Of a stretch of 64,000 nucleotides of DNA, positions 36,182 through 44,543 are shown one piece after another. Within the stretch, counting starts at the first letter, position 1. Each line of letters begins with the position of its first letter. The notes beneath the pieces were generated by a model. That model ran no database searches. It had not been told where the DNA came from and worked only from the letters and a program-made list of their open reading frames with translations. The DNA comes from Rhodococcus yunnanensis NBRC 103083 (GTDB lineage Bacteria > Actinomycetota > Actinomycetes > Mycobacteriales > Mycobacteriaceae). The stretch lies in contig NZ_BCXH01000017.1 in assembly GCF_001895005.1 (NCBI RefSeq), positions 62,001 to 126,000 on the forward strand. The letters are read 5' to 3'. Position numbers and translations under genes: made by a program.

Positions 36182-36769
36182 TCAGATGCGCTCGGCTGCT
36201 CCGAGTTCGTGTCGGACTCCGCCGACGAACAGGTTGAGTCCGAATTCGAATCGGCTGGTGGGGTCGGGGCTTTCGAACAGCGGAGATGCCTCGTCGGTGA
36301 GGGCGCCCACCGAGTCCATCTGCATGCGCGACTGCTCGTCGACCGTCTGTCCGAGTACGTAGTACAGCATGGTGTCCGCGGTCAGTTCGGCGTTCTCGCG
36401 TGTGAGACCGGCGCGAATGCATATCGACGCAAGTCGTTCGCGTACGCCGTTGGTCACGAGCCGTGACGCGTACGTGGCTGCGACCAGTTCTGCTCCGTCG
36501 CGGTGCGAGAGCAGTGCGTTCCGCACGCGATGGGCCACTTCGCGTAGCTGTTCGTCCCAGCGAACCGTGCGTGCGGGCGCATCGACGTCGGCGAGCACGT
36601 GGTCCGCGATGGCGCCCAACAGTGTCTGCTTGTTGGGGAAGTGCCAGTAGAGCGCACCGGGCTGCACGTGAAGCAGGGTGGCGAGCCTGCGCATGGTCAG
36701 GTCGCCGAGTCCGTATTCGTCGAGAATCGAGATCGCACCCTCCAGAACGTCTGCTCGTCGCAGCTGCAC
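36182..36769 (-). CDS. bioQ: TetR-family biotin repressor BioQ
   Basis: This is the expected repressor of biotin synthesis genes in Corynebacteriales. The 195-residue protein has a TetR helix-turn-helix (DLTMRRLATLLHVQPGALYWHFPNK) and a C-terminal ligand domain. GTG at 36769 was chosen because AGGGG lies about eight bases upstream and the conserved N-terminus starts with QLRRADVLEGAISILD; longer readings run into the operators. It is divergent from bioB, and two palindromes of the BioQ type lie between. The call rests on family plus context; the regulon beyond this promoter is outside the window. Confidence 0.87.
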   Translation of the reverse strand: MQLRRADVLEGAISILDEYGLGDLTMRRLATLLHVQPGALYWHFPNKQTLLGAIADHVLADVDAPARTVRWDEQLREVAHRVRNALLSHRDGAELVAATYASRLVTNGVRERLASICIRAGLTRENAELTADTMLYYVLGQTVDEQSRMQMDSVGALTDEASPLFESPDPTSRFEFGLNLFVGGVRHELGAAERI

Positions 36770-36796
36770 TATGCGCCCCTGTCTCGTGTATCGGCT

Positions 36797-36825
36797 TTGA
36801 CACCCATCGATGCCCAGCATAACCT
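36797..36825 (+). promoter_or_regulatory. bioB promoter
   Basis: TTGACA at 36797-36802 and TAACCT at 36820-36825 are separated by exactly 17 bases, an ideal housekeeping sigma promoter. Transcription would start near 36832, inside the first BioQ site, so bound repressor would block it directly. Confidence 0.8.
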
Positions 36826-36853
36826 GAACGCCGTTCAACTTGAACACCGTTCA
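36825..36853. promoter_or_regulatory. Double BioQ operator
   Basis: TGAACGCCGTTCA (36825-36837) and TGAACACCGTTCA (36841-36853) are two near-perfect palindromes with centres 16 bases apart. They overlap the -10 element and start region of the bioB promoter and lie between bioB and the divergent bioQ. The TGAAC-N3-GTTCA form agrees with BioQ sites known in related genera. Confidence 0.88.
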
Positions 36854-36886
36854 ATCTTGTCCAGGAATCATGCTGAGGAGCCGCTC

Positions 36887-37894
36887 GTGACACAGGTATC
36901 GACCGACATTCTCGCGGTTGCCCGCGAACAGGTGCTCGCCGAAGGCACGGGATTGTCTCGGGAGCAGGTTCTCGACGTTCTGCACCTACCCGACGACCGC
37001 CTGGAGGAACTCCTCGCCGTGGCGCACGAGGTACGCATGACCTGGTGTGGGCCGGAAGTCGAGGTCGAGGGGATCGTCAGCCTCAAGACCGGTGGCTGCC
37101 CGGAGGACTGCCACTTCTGCTCGCAGTCCGGATTGTTCGAGTCTCCCGTGCGAGCAGCGCGCCTGGACATTCCCAGTCTCGTCGAAGCGGCAAAGCAGAC
37201 CGCCAAATCGGGGGCGACCGAGTTCTGCATCGTCGCGGCTGTCCGCGGTCCGGACGATCGGCTTCTCGCTCAGGTAGCAGCGGGGATCGAGGCGATCAGG
37301 AACGAAGTCGAGATCGACATCGCGTGCTCGCTCGGGATGCTGACTCAGGACCAGGTGGACCAACTCGCAGGCATGGGAGTGCACAGGTACAACCACAATC
37401 TCGAGACGGCCAGGTCGTATTTTCCGAACGTCGTCACCACGCACACGTGGGAAGAGCGCTGGGGAACGCTGCGCATGGTCAGGGACGCAGGCATGGAGGT
37501 GTGCTGCGGAGGAATTCTCGGGATGGGGGAGTCCCTGGAACAGCGAGCCGAGTTCGCCGCCGATCTGGCGTCGCTCGAGCCGGACGAGGTCCCACTCAAT
37601 TTCCTCAATCCCCGCCCCGGTACGCCGTTCGGTGACCTCGAAGTCCTTCCCGCCTCCGAGGCCCTTCGAGCGGTCGCGGCATTCCGCCTGGCATTGCCGA
37701 AGACGATCCTTAGGTTCGCCGGTGGCCGCGAGATAACCCTGGGCGATCTGGGTGCGCGGAAGGGAATCCTCGGCGGAATCAATGCGGTGATCGTGGGCAA
37801 CTACCTGACAACCCTCGGTCGGCCCGCGGAACAGGACCTCGACCTGCTCGACACCCTGAGCATGCCGATCAAGGCTCTCGGCTCGACCATCTAA
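36887..37894 (+). CDS. bioB: Biotin synthase
   Basis: This radical SAM enzyme inserts sulphur into dethiobiotin to make biotin. The 335-residue protein has the radical SAM cluster motif GGCPEDCHFCSQS, the YNHNLETARSYF block and the FAGGRE segment near the C-terminus. GTG at 36887 has GAGGAG six bases upstream and follows the double BioQ operator. The next gene encodes a BsaP-like small protein 10 bases downstream. The other biotin genes (bioA, bioF, bioD) are not in the window. Confidence 0.96.
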   Translation: MTQVSTDILAVAREQVLAEGTGLSREQVLDVLHLPDDRLEELLAVAHEVRMTWCGPEVEVEGIVSLKTGGCPEDCHFCSQSGLFESPVRAARLDIPSLVEAAKQTAKSGATEFCIVAAVRGPDDRLLAQVAAGIEAIRNEVEIDIACSLGMLTQDQVDQLAGMGVHRYNHNLETARSYFPNVVTTHTWEERWGTLRMVRDAGMEVCCGGILGMGESLEQRAEFAADLASLEPDEVPLNFLNPRPGTPFGDLEVLPASEALRAVAAFRLALPKTILRFAGGREITLGDLGARKGILGGINAVIVGNYLTTLGRPAEQDLDLLDTLSMPIKALGSTI

Positions 37895-37904
37895 GGTGGG
37901 TTGC

Positions 37905-38120
37905 GTGACGAGCGAGGAGCGGTACAACCCCTTCACCGGGCAGCCCGTGGTGGCAGGTGTCATCGTTTCCGTGCCTGCTGCGGCGCGGCTCGGCCTCGAA
38001 CCCCCTCGCTTCTGCCGTGAATGTGGTCGCCGGATGATCGTGCAAATCGTTCCCGACGGGTGGTCGGCCGTCTGCTCGCGGCACGGCGTCACCGACTCGA
38101 CGTCTCACGACAGGCGTTAG
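37905..38120 (+). CDS. bsaP: Biotin synthase auxiliary protein (BsaP-like)
   Basis: The 71-residue protein corresponds to the small gene after bioB in mycobacteria, recently described as an auxiliary iron-sulphur protein needed by biotin synthase. The conserved N-terminal YNPFTG segment and three cysteines (Cys37 and Cys40 in FCRECG, Cys57 in VCSRHG) are visible and could hold a cluster. GTG at 37905 lies 10 bases after the bioB stop, with AAGGTGGG upstream. It is part of the BioQ-controlled transcript. The assignment rests on position, size and cysteine pattern. Confidence 0.85.
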   Translation: MTSEERYNPFTGQPVVAGVIVSVPAAARLGLEPPRFCRECGRRMIVQIVPDGWSAVCSRHGVTDSTSHDRR

Positions 38121-38124
38121 AGCT

Positions 38125-38694
38125 GTGTGGCGCAGTGGTGCCGGCGTAGGACGCGCCGGAACGGTGCTGGTGGTGGCTGCTGTCTCGGCCGGCATCGGAG
38201 TGATCGGCGGCGTGGTGTGGGCGCTGTGTGCGCCGGCCGAGCAGTTCGTCGTCGTGGCACCGGGGCAGGGCGCCGCACTCACGGGCGAGAGTCTGCACCG
38301 ATTCGACTCGCTCGCTCTTCTCGCGTGCATCTCGGTGATCGTCGGCGTCGTGCTGCCGGTCGCATTCTGGACGTGGCGAAGCAGGCGTGGGCCCGTGCTG
38401 TACCTCGGTCTGTTGATCGGGACGGTCGTCGGTTCCGCGATCACAGTAGGTCTCGGCGTCTGGATCGCGGGGCTCGTCCACTCCCGCCCCGACGATCCCG
38501 AGGTCGGCAGCGTCGTCGCCGTGGCACCAGGAATGGAATCGCCGCTCGTGTTGACGATCACCCCTCTCGTGATGTCACTCGTCGTGGTGTTGCTGGCGGC
38601 GATGAACCCGCACGACAACCTGATCGATACACCGGACGAGCACACACTGGATGTCGCTGCCGACGCGTCGTCGATGGAGAGCGATCACGCCTGA
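38125..38694 (+). CDS. DUF2567-type membrane protein
   Basis: The 189-residue protein has four hydrophobic segments (about 11-32, 67-88, 96-117 and 142-162) with a periplasmic-looking loop (CAPAEQFVVVAPGQGAAL) between the first two. It resembles the DUF2567 membrane proteins that follow bioB and its auxiliary gene in mycobacteria; the role is unknown. The GTG start lies four bases after the bsaP-like stop, so it is probably part of the biotin operon. Its last 10 bases overlap the convergent nrtR gene. Confidence 0.75.
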   Translation: MWRSGAGVGRAGTVLVVAAVSAGIGVIGGVVWALCAPAEQFVVVAPGQGAALTGESLHRFDSLALLACISVIVGVVLPVAFWTWRSRRGPVLYLGLLIGTVVGSAITVGLGVWIAGLVHSRPDDPEVGSVVAVAPGMESPLVLTITPLVMSLVVVLLAAMNPHDNLIDTPDEHTLDVAADASSMESDHA

Positions 38695-39386
38695 CCAGGA
38701 GGTCGGAGGGCGGCGAATTCGTCGGTGACGCGCAGGGACGCGTCGGCGAACCGGTAGAGGGCGGGAGGTCTGCCGCCTGCTTTCCCCGACGGCGACGTCC
38801 TTCCCGTCGCCTCCAACACTTTCCGTCGCGCGAGCACTCGCTGCAGGTTGGTGGCATCGACCTGATATCCGAGCGCGGCGGCGTAGATCTCTCTGAGGGT
38901 CGACATCGCGAATTCGACGGGCGCAAGCGCGAACGCGATGTTGGTATAGGAGAGTTTCGCGACGAGACGTGTCCGGGCGTGGCGTACCACTGTTCCGTGG
39001 TCGAACGACGTTGCGGGAAGCCGGGCGACGGGGTGCCACGCGGTGTCGACCGGAAGCGTCGGGTCCGACGAGATCGGCACGAGGCCGAGGAAGTTCGAGG
39101 CGATGCGGCGGTCGCCGGGCACCCGGTCGGGATCACTGAAGATCGAGAGCTGCTCGAGGTGAGCGACCGTGCGGACATCGACCTTTTCGGCGAGCTGCCT
39201 CCTGGCCGACGTCGACAGGTCCTCGTCGGTTGCGAGGACGCCGCCGGGAAGTGACCAGGATCCTTCCTCGGGTTCGCGGGCACGCTGCCAGAGCAGCACC
39301 GCGAGTTCGGGTCCCTGTGCCGCGGTGAAGGTCCGAACCTGGAACACCGCGATGAGTACTTCGTGCACAGTGATACGATGTGTCAT
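38685..39386 (-). CDS. nrtR: NrtR-type regulator of NAD synthesis (Nudix-like plus winged helix)
   Basis: The 233-residue protein joins an N-terminal Nudix-like domain, which in this family binds ADP-ribose, to a C-terminal winged-helix DNA-binding domain (STLREIYAAALGYQVDATNLQRVL ... SPSGKAGGRPPALYRF). The Nudix box is degenerate: the expected REXXEE glutamates are replaced in RRQLAEKV, so it is probably a sensor and not a hydrolase. It is divergent from nadABC, and a palindrome abuts its ATG. ATG at 39386 was chosen because TAGAAT lies seven bases before it, implying a leaderless message. Confidence 0.88.
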   Translation of the reverse strand: MTHRITVHEVLIAVFQVRTFTAAQGPELAVLLWQRAREPEEGSWSLPGGVLATDEDLSTSARRQLAEKVDVRTVAHLEQLSIFSDPDRVPGDRRIASNFLGLVPISSDPTLPVDTAWHPVARLPATSFDHGTVVRHARTRLVAKLSYTNIAFALAPVEFAMSTLREIYAAALGYQVDATNLQRVLARRKVLEATGRTSPSGKAGGRPPALYRFADASLRVTDEFAALRPPGQA

Positions 39387-39409
39387 GTTTTCGATTCTAA
39401 GTCGAAAAC
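39387..39409. promoter_or_regulatory. NrtR operator with embedded nrtR -10 element
   Basis: GTTTTCGA-N7-TCGAAAAC is an exact palindrome in its eight-base arms. Its centre, read on the minus strand, contains TAGAAT, a good -10 element that would start the nrtR transcript at its own ATG. Bound NrtR would therefore block its own promoter; nadA starts 92 bases away on the other side. Confidence 0.8.
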
Positions 39410-39500
39410 CCCCACGAAGGAAATCTGGACCGGGAGCGGAACCTGCAGGGCGGTAACCAGCGGGATTCACATACCGGACGATCGATGAAGGAGTACCGCC

Positions 39501-40604
39501 ATGACGAGCAGTGCAACCCGTGTCGAGACTGTCGGTTCGGCAACCGGCCACTCGATCGCCGACGGCTCGATGCGCGCCGATTCCGCATGGGCGGGGTACG
39601 CGAACATCGTCGACGGTCCAGGGGGATACGGCGGCGTGGAACCGACCGAGGAGTGGGCCGCCGAGATCAAGCGACTTGCTCGTCAGCGGGGAGCGACGCT
39701 GCTGGCGCACAATTACCAGCTGCCTGCGATTCAGGACGTCGCGGATTACGTCGGAGACTCGTTGGCTCTCTCGCGTATGGCAGCCGAGGTACCCGAGGAC
39801 GAGATCGTCTTCTGCGGCGTGCACTTCATGGCGGAGACAGCCAAGATTCTCAGCCCGTCCAAGACCGTCCTGATTCCGGACCAGCGGGCCGGGTGCTCGC
39901 TTGCCGACTCGATCACGGCAGACCAGTTGCGTGAGTGGAAAGCCGACTTTCCGCATGCGATCGTCGTCTCGTACGTCAACACGACGGCGGAGATCAAGGC
40001 ACTCACCGACATCTGCTGCACGTCGTCCAATGCCGTCGAGGTAGTCGAGTCGATCGACCCGAACCGCGACATTCTGTTCCTTCCCGACCAGTTCCTCGGT
40101 GCACACGTCAAGCGCGTGACCAAGCGCGACAATCTCCATATCTGGGCGGGCGAGTGCCACGTACACGCGGGCATCAACGGCGACGAACTTGCCGAGAAGT
40201 CGCGTAGCCACCCCGACGCGGAACTGTACGTTCACCCCGAATGCGGCTGCGCCACATCCGCTCTGTACCTCGCGGGCGAGGGTTTCGTCGCACCCGACAA
40301 GGTCAAGATCCTCTCGACGGGCGGCATGCTCGACGCAGCGCGGCAGACGGGTGCCAAGCAGGTTCTGGTGGCTACCGAGATCGGAATGTTGCACCAGCTG
40401 CGCCGCGCTGCACCCGATGTCGATTTCCAGGCGGTCAACGACCGTGCATCGTGCGGCTACATGAAGATGATCACCCCGGCCGCCTTGCTTCGCTGCCTCG
40501 TCGAGGGCAAGGACGAGGTCCATGTGGATCTCGAAACCGCGCACGTGGCCAGCAAGTCGGTGCAGCGCATGATCGAGATCGGCACGCCTGGCGGCGGAGA
40601 GTGA
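39501..40604 (+). CDS. nadA: Quinolinate synthase
   Basis: This iron-sulphur enzyme condenses iminoaspartate with dihydroxyacetone phosphate to quinolinate, the second step of NAD synthesis. The 367-residue protein has LLAHNYQLPAIQDVADYVGDSL at the N-terminal domain, and cluster cysteines in FCGVHFMAETAK, ICCTSSNA and HPECGC. An N-terminal tail of about 45 residues precedes the core. ATG at 39501 has AAGGAG nine bases upstream. It is the first gene of nadABC and is probably repressed by NrtR. Confidence 0.96.
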   Translation: MTSSATRVETVGSATGHSIADGSMRADSAWAGYANIVDGPGGYGGVEPTEEWAAEIKRLARQRGATLLAHNYQLPAIQDVADYVGDSLALSRMAAEVPEDEIVFCGVHFMAETAKILSPSKTVLIPDQRAGCSLADSITADQLREWKADFPHAIVVSYVNTTAEIKALTDICCTSSNAVEVVESIDPNRDILFLPDQFLGAHVKRVTKRDNLHIWAGECHVHAGINGDELAEKSRSHPDAELYVHPECGCATSALYLAGEGFVAPDKVKILSTGGMLDAARQTGAKQVLVATEIGMLHQLRRAAPDVDFQAVNDRASCGYMKMITPAALLRCLVEGKDEVHVDLETAHVASKSVQRMIEIGTPGGGE

Positions 40605-42205
40605 CGCCACCCGTCGGGGGGATATCACCGTCGGTCGCATGGGAGGCGACGGCGGATCTGGTGGTCGTCGGCGGAGGAGTCGCGGGCCTGAGCGCGGCGA
40701 TCTCGGCCTCGCGTCGTGGACTGGCGGTCCTGACGGTCAGCAAAGGTGGTCCGACGGATACCGCGACGCAGTACGCGCAAGGCGGTATCGCGGTGCCGGG
40801 GACCGCCGTCGAAGGTGATTCGGTGGAGTCGCACGTGCAGGACACATGCGACGCAGGCGCGGGATTGTGCGACGAGGAGGCCGTACGATCCATCGTCGAC
40901 GCAGGCCCGGAGGCCGTCGCCGTCCTCGAGTCCCTCGGAGCGATGTTCGACCGAGGGGTCGACGGCGGTGTCTCGCGGACCATGGAGGGCGGTCACCGAG
41001 TACGCCGCATCATTCACTCGGGTGGCGATGCGACCGGTGCGGAAGTCCAACGTGCACTGAACGAGTCGGGCCATACCGTGCTGTTCGGAACGTCGGTGGT
41101 CCGAGTGCTGACCGTGCAGGGCGACGTCGCCGGAGTGCTGGCGCATTCGTCCGCGGGCTACGGCGTCATCCATTCACCCACCGTGCTGCTCGCGACCGGT
41201 GGACTCGGACAGTTGTACTCGTGCAGCACCAATCCGCCGGGAGCCACCGCAGACGGGATCGCACTGGCTCTCGATGCAGGTGCCGAGGTCTCGGACATCG
41301 AATTCGTCCAGTTCCACCCGACCGTTCTGTTCGCGGCAGGTTCGACGGGCCGCAGACCCCTTGTCAGCGAGGCTGTTCGAGGTGAAGGCGCGCACCTGGT
41401 GGACCTGGAAGGCACCCGCTTCATGACCGGGGTGCACCCGCTGCGTGATCTGGCACCGCGGGATGTGGTCTCGCGCGCCATCGCCGAGCAGCTTCACCGC
41501 ACCGGCACGGATCACGTCCTGCTCGACGCGCGTGCGGTACGCGATTTCCACACTCGCTTCCCGACGGTCACCGCGTCCTGCCTCGCGGTCGGAATCGACC
41601 CGCAGGCTCAGTTGATACCCGTTGCCCCGGCGGCGCACTACTCGTGCGGTGGTGTGGTGACGGATGTATGGGGTCGCACCGGTGTTCCAGGTCTGCTCGC
41701 GGCAGGAGAAGTTGCCCGAACCGGACTGCACGGCGCCAACCGTCTCGCGTCGAACAGTCTCCTCGAAGGCCTCGTCGTGGGTGGGCGTGCAGGCATCGCA
41801 GGGGCGCAACGGCTCGGACGTAGGGCTGATCCTGCCGACATCTCGCTGCCCTCGACCGTGAGCGTTCCCCGGCATCGACTGCAGACGTTGATGACCGAGC
41901 ATGCCGGTGTGGTCCGAGACCGAGACGGTCTCGATGTCGTCACGCGAGCGGTGAACGGTGCTGTCCCTGCGGAACCGCGCGGATCGGTATGGGAGGACGC
42001 CGCCCTCACGGTGTCCGCATCTGCTCTCGCGCTCGCCGCGTCCGAACGGACCGAGAGCCGCGGTTGCCATACGCGCCGCGACCACCCAGGGGCGGACCCG
42101 GCCATGAGGCGAAGCACACGAGTACGCCGGAATGCGCACGGAGATCTCGAACTTCGTGTGCCATCCGGCGTCGACGACATGGATCTCATGACGGGAGTGG
42201 GATAA
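40601..42205 (+). CDS. nadB: L-aspartate oxidase
   Basis: This FAD enzyme oxidises L-aspartate to iminoaspartate for NadA. The 534-residue protein begins with the FAD-binding motif DLVVVGGGVAGLSAA and has QYAQGGIAV, GGHRVRRIIHSGGDATGA, and PAAHYSCGGVVTD, all characteristic. The GTG start overlaps the nadA stop (GTGA). The C-terminal part is Arg-rich (RGCHTRRDHP) like other family members that donate the terminal ESRGxHxRxD motif. Confidence 0.95.
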   Translation: MTPPVGGISPSVAWEATADLVVVGGGVAGLSAAISASRRGLAVLTVSKGGPTDTATQYAQGGIAVPGTAVEGDSVESHVQDTCDAGAGLCDEEAVRSIVDAGPEAVAVLESLGAMFDRGVDGGVSRTMEGGHRVRRIIHSGGDATGAEVQRALNESGHTVLFGTSVVRVLTVQGDVAGVLAHSSAGYGVIHSPTVLLATGGLGQLYSCSTNPPGATADGIALALDAGAEVSDIEFVQFHPTVLFAAGSTGRRPLVSEAVRGEGAHLVDLEGTRFMTGVHPLRDLAPRDVVSRAIAEQLHRTGTDHVLLDARAVRDFHTRFPTVTASCLAVGIDPQAQLIPVAPAAHYSCGGVVTDVWGRTGVPGLLAAGEVARTGLHGANRLASNSLLEGLVVGGRAGIAGAQRLGRRADPADISLPSTVSVPRHRLQTLMTEHAGVVRDRDGLDVVTRAVNGAVPAEPRGSVWEDAALTVSASALALAASERTESRGCHTRRDHPGADPAMRRSTRVRRNAHGDLELRVPSGVDDMDLMTGVG

Positions 42206-43072
42206 GTGAATGCATTGACCGAACAGGGACTCGATCCCGATGAGGTCCGCGCGCTCGTTCGGCTCGCCCTCGACGAGGACCTGCGTTACGGGCCCGACGT
42301 GACGACCACTGCCACTGTGAGCGCCGACGCCGTCGCCACTGCATCGGTCGTCGCGAGGGTGCCGGGCACGATCGCCGGTATCGACGTCGGACTCGTGGTG
42401 CTCGACGAGGTGCTCGGCGCAGGAACCTACGAGGTGGCGGATCGATCGGACGACGGATCGACGGTTGTTCCAGGACAGTCGGTTCTCACGGTCACCGCCC
42501 CCACACGCGGACTGTTGACCGCCGAGCGCACGATGCTGAACCTGATCTGCCACCTGTCCGGGATAGCCACGGCGACTGCAGCGTGGGTTGCCGAGGTCGC
42601 CGACACCGACGCGAGAATTCGCGACAGCCGTAAGACCTTGCCGGGTCTGCGGGCGCTGCAGAAGTATGCGGTCCGTGCAGGCGGCGGGGTCAACCATCGC
42701 ATGGGTCTCGGTGATGCGGCCTTGATCAAGGACAACCATGTCGCGGCCGCGGGCTCGGTCGTCGCAGCGTTGAAAGCCGTGCGGGCTGTGTCTCCCGATA
42801 TCGAGTGCGAGGTCGAAGTGGACAGCCTCGAACAACTCGACGAGGTACTGGCCGAGGACGTCGAACTGGTGTTGCTCGACAACTTCGCACTGTGGCAGAC
42901 CCAGATGGCGGTGCAACGACGAGCGAAGCTGTCTCCGGCAACGAAGCTCGAATCATCGGGCGGACTGACCATCGACGTGGCGCACGATTACGCCAAGACG
43001 GGTGTCGACTTCCTCGCAGTCGGAGGGCTGACGCACTCGGTGACGGTGCTCGATCTCGGGCTGGACATGTAA
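42206..43072 (+). CDS. nadC: Nicotinate-nucleotide pyrophosphorylase (quinolinate phosphoribosyltransferase)
   Basis: This enzyme converts quinolinate and PRPP to nicotinate mononucleotide. The 288-residue protein shows LDEDLRYGPDVTT at the start, DSRKTLPGLRALQKYAVRAGGGVNHRMGLGD in the centre (PRPP and quinolinate contacts) and the strand VLLDNF. The GTG start follows the nadB stop directly with no gap, completing the nadABC operon. Confidence 0.96.
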   Translation: MNALTEQGLDPDEVRALVRLALDEDLRYGPDVTTTATVSADAVATASVVARVPGTIAGIDVGLVVLDEVLGAGTYEVADRSDDGSTVVPGQSVLTVTAPTRGLLTAERTMLNLICHLSGIATATAAWVAEVADTDARIRDSRKTLPGLRALQKYAVRAGGGVNHRMGLGDAALIKDNHVAAAGSVVAALKAVRAVSPDIECEVEVDSLEQLDEVLAEDVELVLLDNFALWQTQMAVQRRAKLSPATKLESSGGLTIDVAHDYAKTGVDFLAVGGLTHSVTVLDLGLDM

Positions 43073-43083
43073 ATTCGGTGTCG

Positions 43084-43461
43084 ATGCCCGAAAATCAGAG
43101 CGTTCGTCTCGACAGTTGGATCTGGGCGGTCCGCCTTTTCAAGACCCGATCGGCCGCTGCTGCAGCGTGCCGGTCGGGCCACGTCCGTGTGAACGGCACC
43201 GCCGCGAAGCCAGGCCAGCGCGTCGGCCCCGACGACGAGGTCCGGCTGCGTGTCGGCGGGCTGGAGAAGATCGTCGTGATCATCCGCCCCATCTCGAAGC
43301 GGGTGGGTGCCGCCGTGGTGTCCGAATGCATGATCGACCGTAGTCCACCGCCGCCGCCGAAAGAAGTACTGGCATCGGTCCCGCGCCGCGATCGAGGCGC
43401 AGGTCGACCGACCAAACGTGAACGCCGAGACATCGACAAACTGCGAGGCCTCGGCATCTGA
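43084..43461 (+). CDS. S4-domain RNA-binding protein (Hsp15-like)
   Basis: The 125-residue basic protein has an N-terminal S4 domain (RLDSWIWAVRLFKTRSAAAAAC then GHVRVNGTAAKPGQRV), like Hsp15, which binds stalled 50S-nascent chain complexes. The conserved tail CMIDRSPPPPP and RRDRGAGRPTKRERRDIDKLRG is typical of the actinobacterial branch. ATG at 43084 is 11 bases after nadC; GTG at 43078 is an alternative. It may be the last gene of the nad transcript. Confidence 0.85.
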   Translation: MPENQSVRLDSWIWAVRLFKTRSAAAAACRSGHVRVNGTAAKPGQRVGPDDEVRLRVGGLEKIVVIIRPISKRVGAAVVSECMIDRSPPPPPKEVLASVPRRDRGAGRPTKRERRDIDKLRGLGI

Positions 43462-43467
43462 TCGCGC

Positions 43468-44466
43468 TTACTTGCGTTTCGGGCGATTGCCTGTCGGCGG
43501 CTTTCTGCGCGGATCCCGGCTCGCTTTGCTCGGCGGTGGCTTCTTCGTTCGAGCCGGCTTCCTTCGCGCCGGCGCGGTTGGTGTCGACGCCGGGCCTCGC
43601 GAGCTGCGGACCGACCGGCCGCGCACGATACCGACGAACTCTTCGACCTGCTCGGTGGTCTTGGACGTGGGCCAAGCGATCGCGATCGGCGATCCCGCGA
43701 CCCCGTCGACCGGGCGGTACACGAGGTCTTTCCGGGCGTGCAGACGCGCGATCGACTGCGGAACCACGGCGATACCCAAGCCGGCTGCGACATATTCGAG
43801 GAGCTCGGCGTTGGAGTGCACCTCGGGTGGCGTCGAACGTGTGCCATCGGCGATCTCCGTCGCCACGGCGGCCCATTCGGGCACCGTGACCGGGTCTTGC
43901 AGCAGATGCTCGTCGGCGAGATCGGTCACCGGCACGCGGTCGTAGGCGGCAACGGGATGGTCTTTCGGGACGACGACGACGACGACCTCCTCGTACAAGG
44001 TGATGACACTCAACCCGTCGCGCTCGATGGGCAGACGCACGAAGCCGACGTCGACGGAATCGTCGAGCAGGGACTCGAGCTGTGTCGGAGCTGTCGTCGA
44101 CACGAGGTTCAGCTCGATGTCCGGGAATCGCTCGGCCCAGATGCGAGTCCACTTGGTCAGTGTGACGCCCTCGGTGTATCCGATGGTGAAGGTGGGGGAC
44201 AGCCTGTCCGCCGCCTCACGGCGCCGTAGTTCTTCGTCCTCTGCCACGATTCGCCGCGCCTCGGGGAGGAACTCGGATCCGGCTTCGGTGAGTGTTGTCG
44301 GCGACGCGCCTGGGACGAACAGCGGGTAGCCCAGTTCGGTCTCGAGATCTGTCACGGCTCGGCTCAACCGAGTTCGGGCGATGTTCAGCGACTTCGCCGC
44401 GCGCGCGAAATGCAGCTCCTCCGCCACGGCGATGTACCAGCGCAGGACCTGTACTTCGAGATTCAC
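43468..44466 (-). CDS. LysR-family regulator with basic C-terminal tail
   Basis: The 332-residue regulator has the LysR helix-turn-helix (LHFARAAKSLNIARTRLSRAVTDLE) and a substrate-binding domain (FTIGYTEGVTLTKW ... LPIERDGLSVITLYEE). After about residue 285 it continues with a tail of about 45 residues made almost entirely of Lys, Arg, Pro, Ser and Thr (RKPARTKKPPPSK and onward), which is unusual for LysR proteins and could bind nucleic acid nonspecifically. GTG at 44466 starts the conserved N-terminus. It is divergent from a DUF5997 gene 77 bases away. Confidence 0.88.
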   Translation of the reverse strand: MNLEVQVLRWYIAVAEELHFARAAKSLNIARTRLSRAVTDLETELGYPLFVPGASPTTLTEAGSEFLPEARRIVAEDEELRRREAADRLSPTFTIGYTEGVTLTKWTRIWAERFPDIELNLVSTTAPTQLESLLDDSVDVGFVRLPIERDGLSVITLYEEVVVVVVPKDHPVAAYDRVPVTDLADEHLLQDPVTVPEWAAVATEIADGTRSTPPEVHSNAELLEYVAAGLGIAVVPQSIARLHARKDLVYRPVDGVAGSPIAIAWPTSKTTEQVEEFVGIVRGRSVRSSRGPASTPTAPARRKPARTKKPPPSKASRDPRRKPPTGNRPKRK

Positions 44467-44531
44467 GTGTCAACAGTATGCGACGAACACCGCGTGCCCG
44501 GACGGTGGCGTCGACCCTTCGTCCGTGCGGA

Positions 44532-44537
44532 TAAGCT
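44532..44537 (+). promoter_or_regulatory. -10 element, leaderless promoter of DUF5997 gene
   Basis: TAAGCT lies six bases before the GTG start, and no ribosome-binding site is present. This spacing is that of leaderless actinobacterial genes. Confidence 0.5.
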
Positions 44538-44543
44538 GTACGG

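Noticed and set aside
34752..36893. Minus-strand open frame of about 713 codons opposite secA2
   Set aside because: It has an Arg-rich composition, spans three unrelated genes including the bioB operator, and shows no recognisable domain.
41174..42916. Minus-strand open frame opposite nadB and nadC
   Set aside because: The plus-strand genes have all catalytic motifs, and the antisense translation has none.
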